Shown here piece by piece: positions 7,411 to 8,757 of a stretch of DNA of 8,757 nt. Made by a program: the position numbers and the translations under genes. This DNA is from Vitreoscilla sp. (GTDB lineage Bacteria > Pseudomonadota > Gammaproteobacteria > Burkholderiales > Burkholderiaceae). The notes below the pieces were generated by a model. That model saw nothing but the letters and a program-made list of their open reading frames with translations. It did no database searches and was not told the origin of the DNA. The stretch spans positions 1 to 8,757 of the forward strand of contig JACMOG010000566.1 of the NCBI GenBank assembly GCA_014378125.1, in the 5' to 3' direction. Every line of letters starts with the position of its first letter. The stretch's first letter is position 1.

Positions 7411-7720
7411 ATGTCGAATGGATACCCGACCGTGGCCCCGGTCGAACACGCGCGCCGTCTCGATCCATCGGGCGACTACGGCGTGGCCCATGCGGAGACC
7501 CTCGACCTTCCCGATCACTCGTTCGACCTTGCCGTCTGCTATCTCTCGCTGATCGACATCGCCGCATTGCAGCCGGCCATTGCGCAGATCCACCGGGTGC
7601 CTCCGCCCTGGCGGCGTCCTGCTCATCGCCAACCTCAAGAGCTTCGACACGGCGGCCGGGCCCGAGGGCTGGCGCACGGATTTCCTGCTGATGGAGTGGC
7701 AGAAGGCAAATCCTCGATGA
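7411..7720 (+). pseudogene. Truncated, frameshifted class I SAM-dependent methyltransferase
   Basis: The first frame (ATG 7411, after an AGAGGAAA-like ribosome site) reads VEHARRLDPSGDY, AETLDLPDHSFDLAV and YLSLIDI, ending QIHRV: the middle of a Rossmann methyltransferase. After an extra C at 7600/7601 the next frame continues LRPGGVLLIANLKSF to GWRTD, then FLLMEWQKANPR and TGA at 7718-7720. These are the post-motif-II and motif-III regions. Motif I, the SAM-binding glycine loop, is absent because the frame starts too late; the flavin reductase gene occupies the DNA where it should lie. The jump from GWRTD to FLLMEWQK looks like a deletion of the C-terminal third, since family members normally have many residues between these points and end with a similar MEW-K motif. 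With about 103 codons against an expected 240-260, it cannot be an active enzyme. The ancestral substrate is unknown. Confidence 0.75.
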
Positions 7721-7724
7721 ACCG

Positions 7725-7757
7725 AAAAAAGGGGCTGTGCCCAAAAGCACAGCCCCT
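7725..7757 (-). terminator. Strong intrinsic terminator of the chitinase gene
   Basis: On the minus strand, AGGGGCTGTGC (7757-7747) pairs perfectly with GCACAGCCCCT (7740-7730) around a 6-base loop, giving an 11-base stem, followed directly by T residues (7730-7725, the first within the stem). It lies 23 bases after the chitinase stop. On the plus strand no T-run follows the stem, so it acts in one direction, although the methyltransferase remnant ends only a few bases away. Confidence 0.92.
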
Positions 7758-7780
7758 CTCGCAAGAGCTCAGCCGTCAGC

Positions 7781-8695
7781 TCACAGTCCCAGATCCGAAA
7801 CGAACCGGTTCGTGAACCCCCAGGTGCCAGCCTGCCCATAGCTGTTGCACGTGGCCGAGGCGCTGCCCGCCGCGCAGTCCACGTCCCGGTCCAACGACCA
7901 GAAGTGGATGCCGGCAAGCCCGTTCGCCTTGGCCCATGCCGACAGCGTGTCGACGTTGGCGATGGTGAACACCTCGTCGGTGGCGTCGTTGCCGCCGATC
8001 ATGGGCGTGACCTCGATCTGGTTGTACGGCACGCCCCAGTAGTTGTGCAGGTTCACCGCCGAGTTGATGGCCGACTGCGCCATGTCGCACTTGCCGCCAC
8101 TGCCCAGCGTGCAGTTGCTGGCGATGGCGCTGCCGTAGTCCATGGCCATCAGGTTGATGTAGTAGCCGCCGAGGCCCGACGACTTGATCGCGTTCATCAC
8201 GTTGACGCCGATGCCGCCCAGGCTTTGCGGCGAGTTGCCGCCCAGCGTGGCCAGCGTGAACGAGAACCGCAGGCCCGGATGGTTGGCCTTGGCCACCTTC
8301 ACGCGCGCGATGAGGGCGTTGATCACGTCCTGTGACTGGCCACCCTCGATGTCGAAGTCGATGCCCTGCAGGCTGGCCGAGTTGTAGCGCTGGATGAACG
8401 ACTCGAAGCCGGCATCGGATCCGCAGGTGAACACGCCGTTGGCGCCGCCCGTGGAGATGATGTACTTCTTGTTGGCGCCCACCCATTGCGACACGTTCTG
8501 CGCCACGAGGGCGGCGGGCGTCACGCCGGCCCAGTTCTCGGAGCCGCACTCGCCGGAGGCGAAGGCCCAGGTGAGCGACGTCTGCTTCGCGGGCATCACG
8601 TTGAGCACCGGAGAGCGGGCGCCGGTGACCGACGTGGAGATCTGGTCGACGTTCCAGTCCATGTTGATGGTGACGTCCTTGTACGACCCGAACAC
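7781..8695 (-). CDS. GH18 chitinase catalytic domain, N-terminus missing or out of frame
   Basis: Glycoside hydrolase family 18 barrel, which cleaves beta-1,4 bonds of chitin outside the cell. The frame from the GTG at 8695 gives 304 residues: first strand FGSYKDVTINM (2-12), SxGG strand ISTGG (80-84), catalytic strand QGIDFDIEG (110-118) with Asp113, Asp115 and proton donor Glu117, LMAMDYG (182-188) with Tyr187, EVTPMIGGND (228-237), and barrel-floor Trp266 in HFWSLDRD. Six cysteines (50, 91, 195, 203, 274, 283) fit a secreted protein with disulfides. The first Asp of the usual DxxDxDxE is Gln110. No signal peptide follows this GTG and no ribosome site precedes it. The frame stays open upstream to 8728 as a Thr/Pro-rich linker (TENTPPPSG) and then meets a TAG (8729-8731), so the true N-terminus, probably a signal peptide and perhaps a binding module, lies in another frame or beyond the edge. 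The substrate could be chitin or a related N-acetylglucosamine polymer. Confidence 0.85.
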   Translation of the reverse strand: MFGSYKDVTINMDWNVDQISTSVTGARSPVLNVMPAKQTSLTWAFASGECGSENWAGVTPAALVAQNVSQWVGANKKYIISTGGANGVFTCGSDAGFESFIQRYNSASLQGIDFDIEGGQSQDVINALIARVKVAKANHPGLRFSFTLATLGGNSPQSLGGIGVNVMNAIKSSGLGGYYINLMAMDYGSAIASNCTLGSGGKCDMAQSAINSAVNLHNYWGVPYNQIEVTPMIGGNDATDEVFTIANVDTLSAWAKANGLAGIHFWSLDRDVDCAAGSASATCNSYGQAGTWGFTNRFVSDLGL

Positions 8696-8757
8696 GAAGC
8701 CCGAGGGCGGCGGGGTGTTTTCGGTCCGCTAGGGGGGGCGGGCCGTCGGCCGCGGGC

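Noticed and set aside
7904..8335. 143-codon plus-strand frame
   Set aside because: Antisense shadow of the chitinase catalytic domain.

Overview
The window is very GC-rich, with coding third positions almost always G or C. The gene families (a LivGFHM-type ABC uptake operon, an RhlE-like helicase, a FMN-binding split-barrel flavin reductase, a GH18 chitinase) suggest a betaproteobacterium, most likely Burkholderiales. That placement is inferred from composition and protein flavour; no taxonomic marker gene is present.

Layout. (1) Positions 2-640, minus strand: N-terminal 213 residues of an RhlE-like DEAD-box RNA helicase, cut by the left edge. (2) Positions 711-6062, minus strand: a tightly packed operon read right to left as livG (ATPase), livF (ATPase), periplasmic solute-binding protein, livH (permease), livM (permease), and a small unrecognised exported protein coupled to livM by a GTGA overlap. 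The helicase follows about 70 bases downstream in the same direction and may be co-transcribed. (3) Positions 6063-7720, plus strand: one apparently intact gene (flavin reductase family) between two broken ones, a DUF1330 remnant and a class I methyltransferase remnant. (4) Positions 7725-7757: a strong intrinsic terminator that reads on the minus strand and closes the next gene. (5) Positions 7781-8695 (frame open to 8728), minus strand: a GH18 chitinase catalytic domain whose export signal and N-terminal part are missing or out of frame near the right edge.

How the genes work together. The solute-binding protein captures an amino-acid-like or small organic ligand in the periplasm, LivH and LivM form the membrane channel, and LivG and LivF power transport. 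LivF has arginine instead of the Walker A lysine (R44), so its ATP site may be weak and the transporter asymmetric. Two small RNA-level signals may set gene dosage within the operon: a hairpin plus T-run between livF and the binding protein, and a hairpin over the binding-protein stop and livH start. The right-hand third looks like accessory or decaying sequence, with frame disruptions concentrated in about 2.4 kb. I see no tRNA, rRNA, CRISPR array, insertion sequence or attachment site. I found no clear novel multi-gene system. The best candidates for something undescribed are the four-cysteine exported protein coupled to livM and the Walker A-variant transporter.
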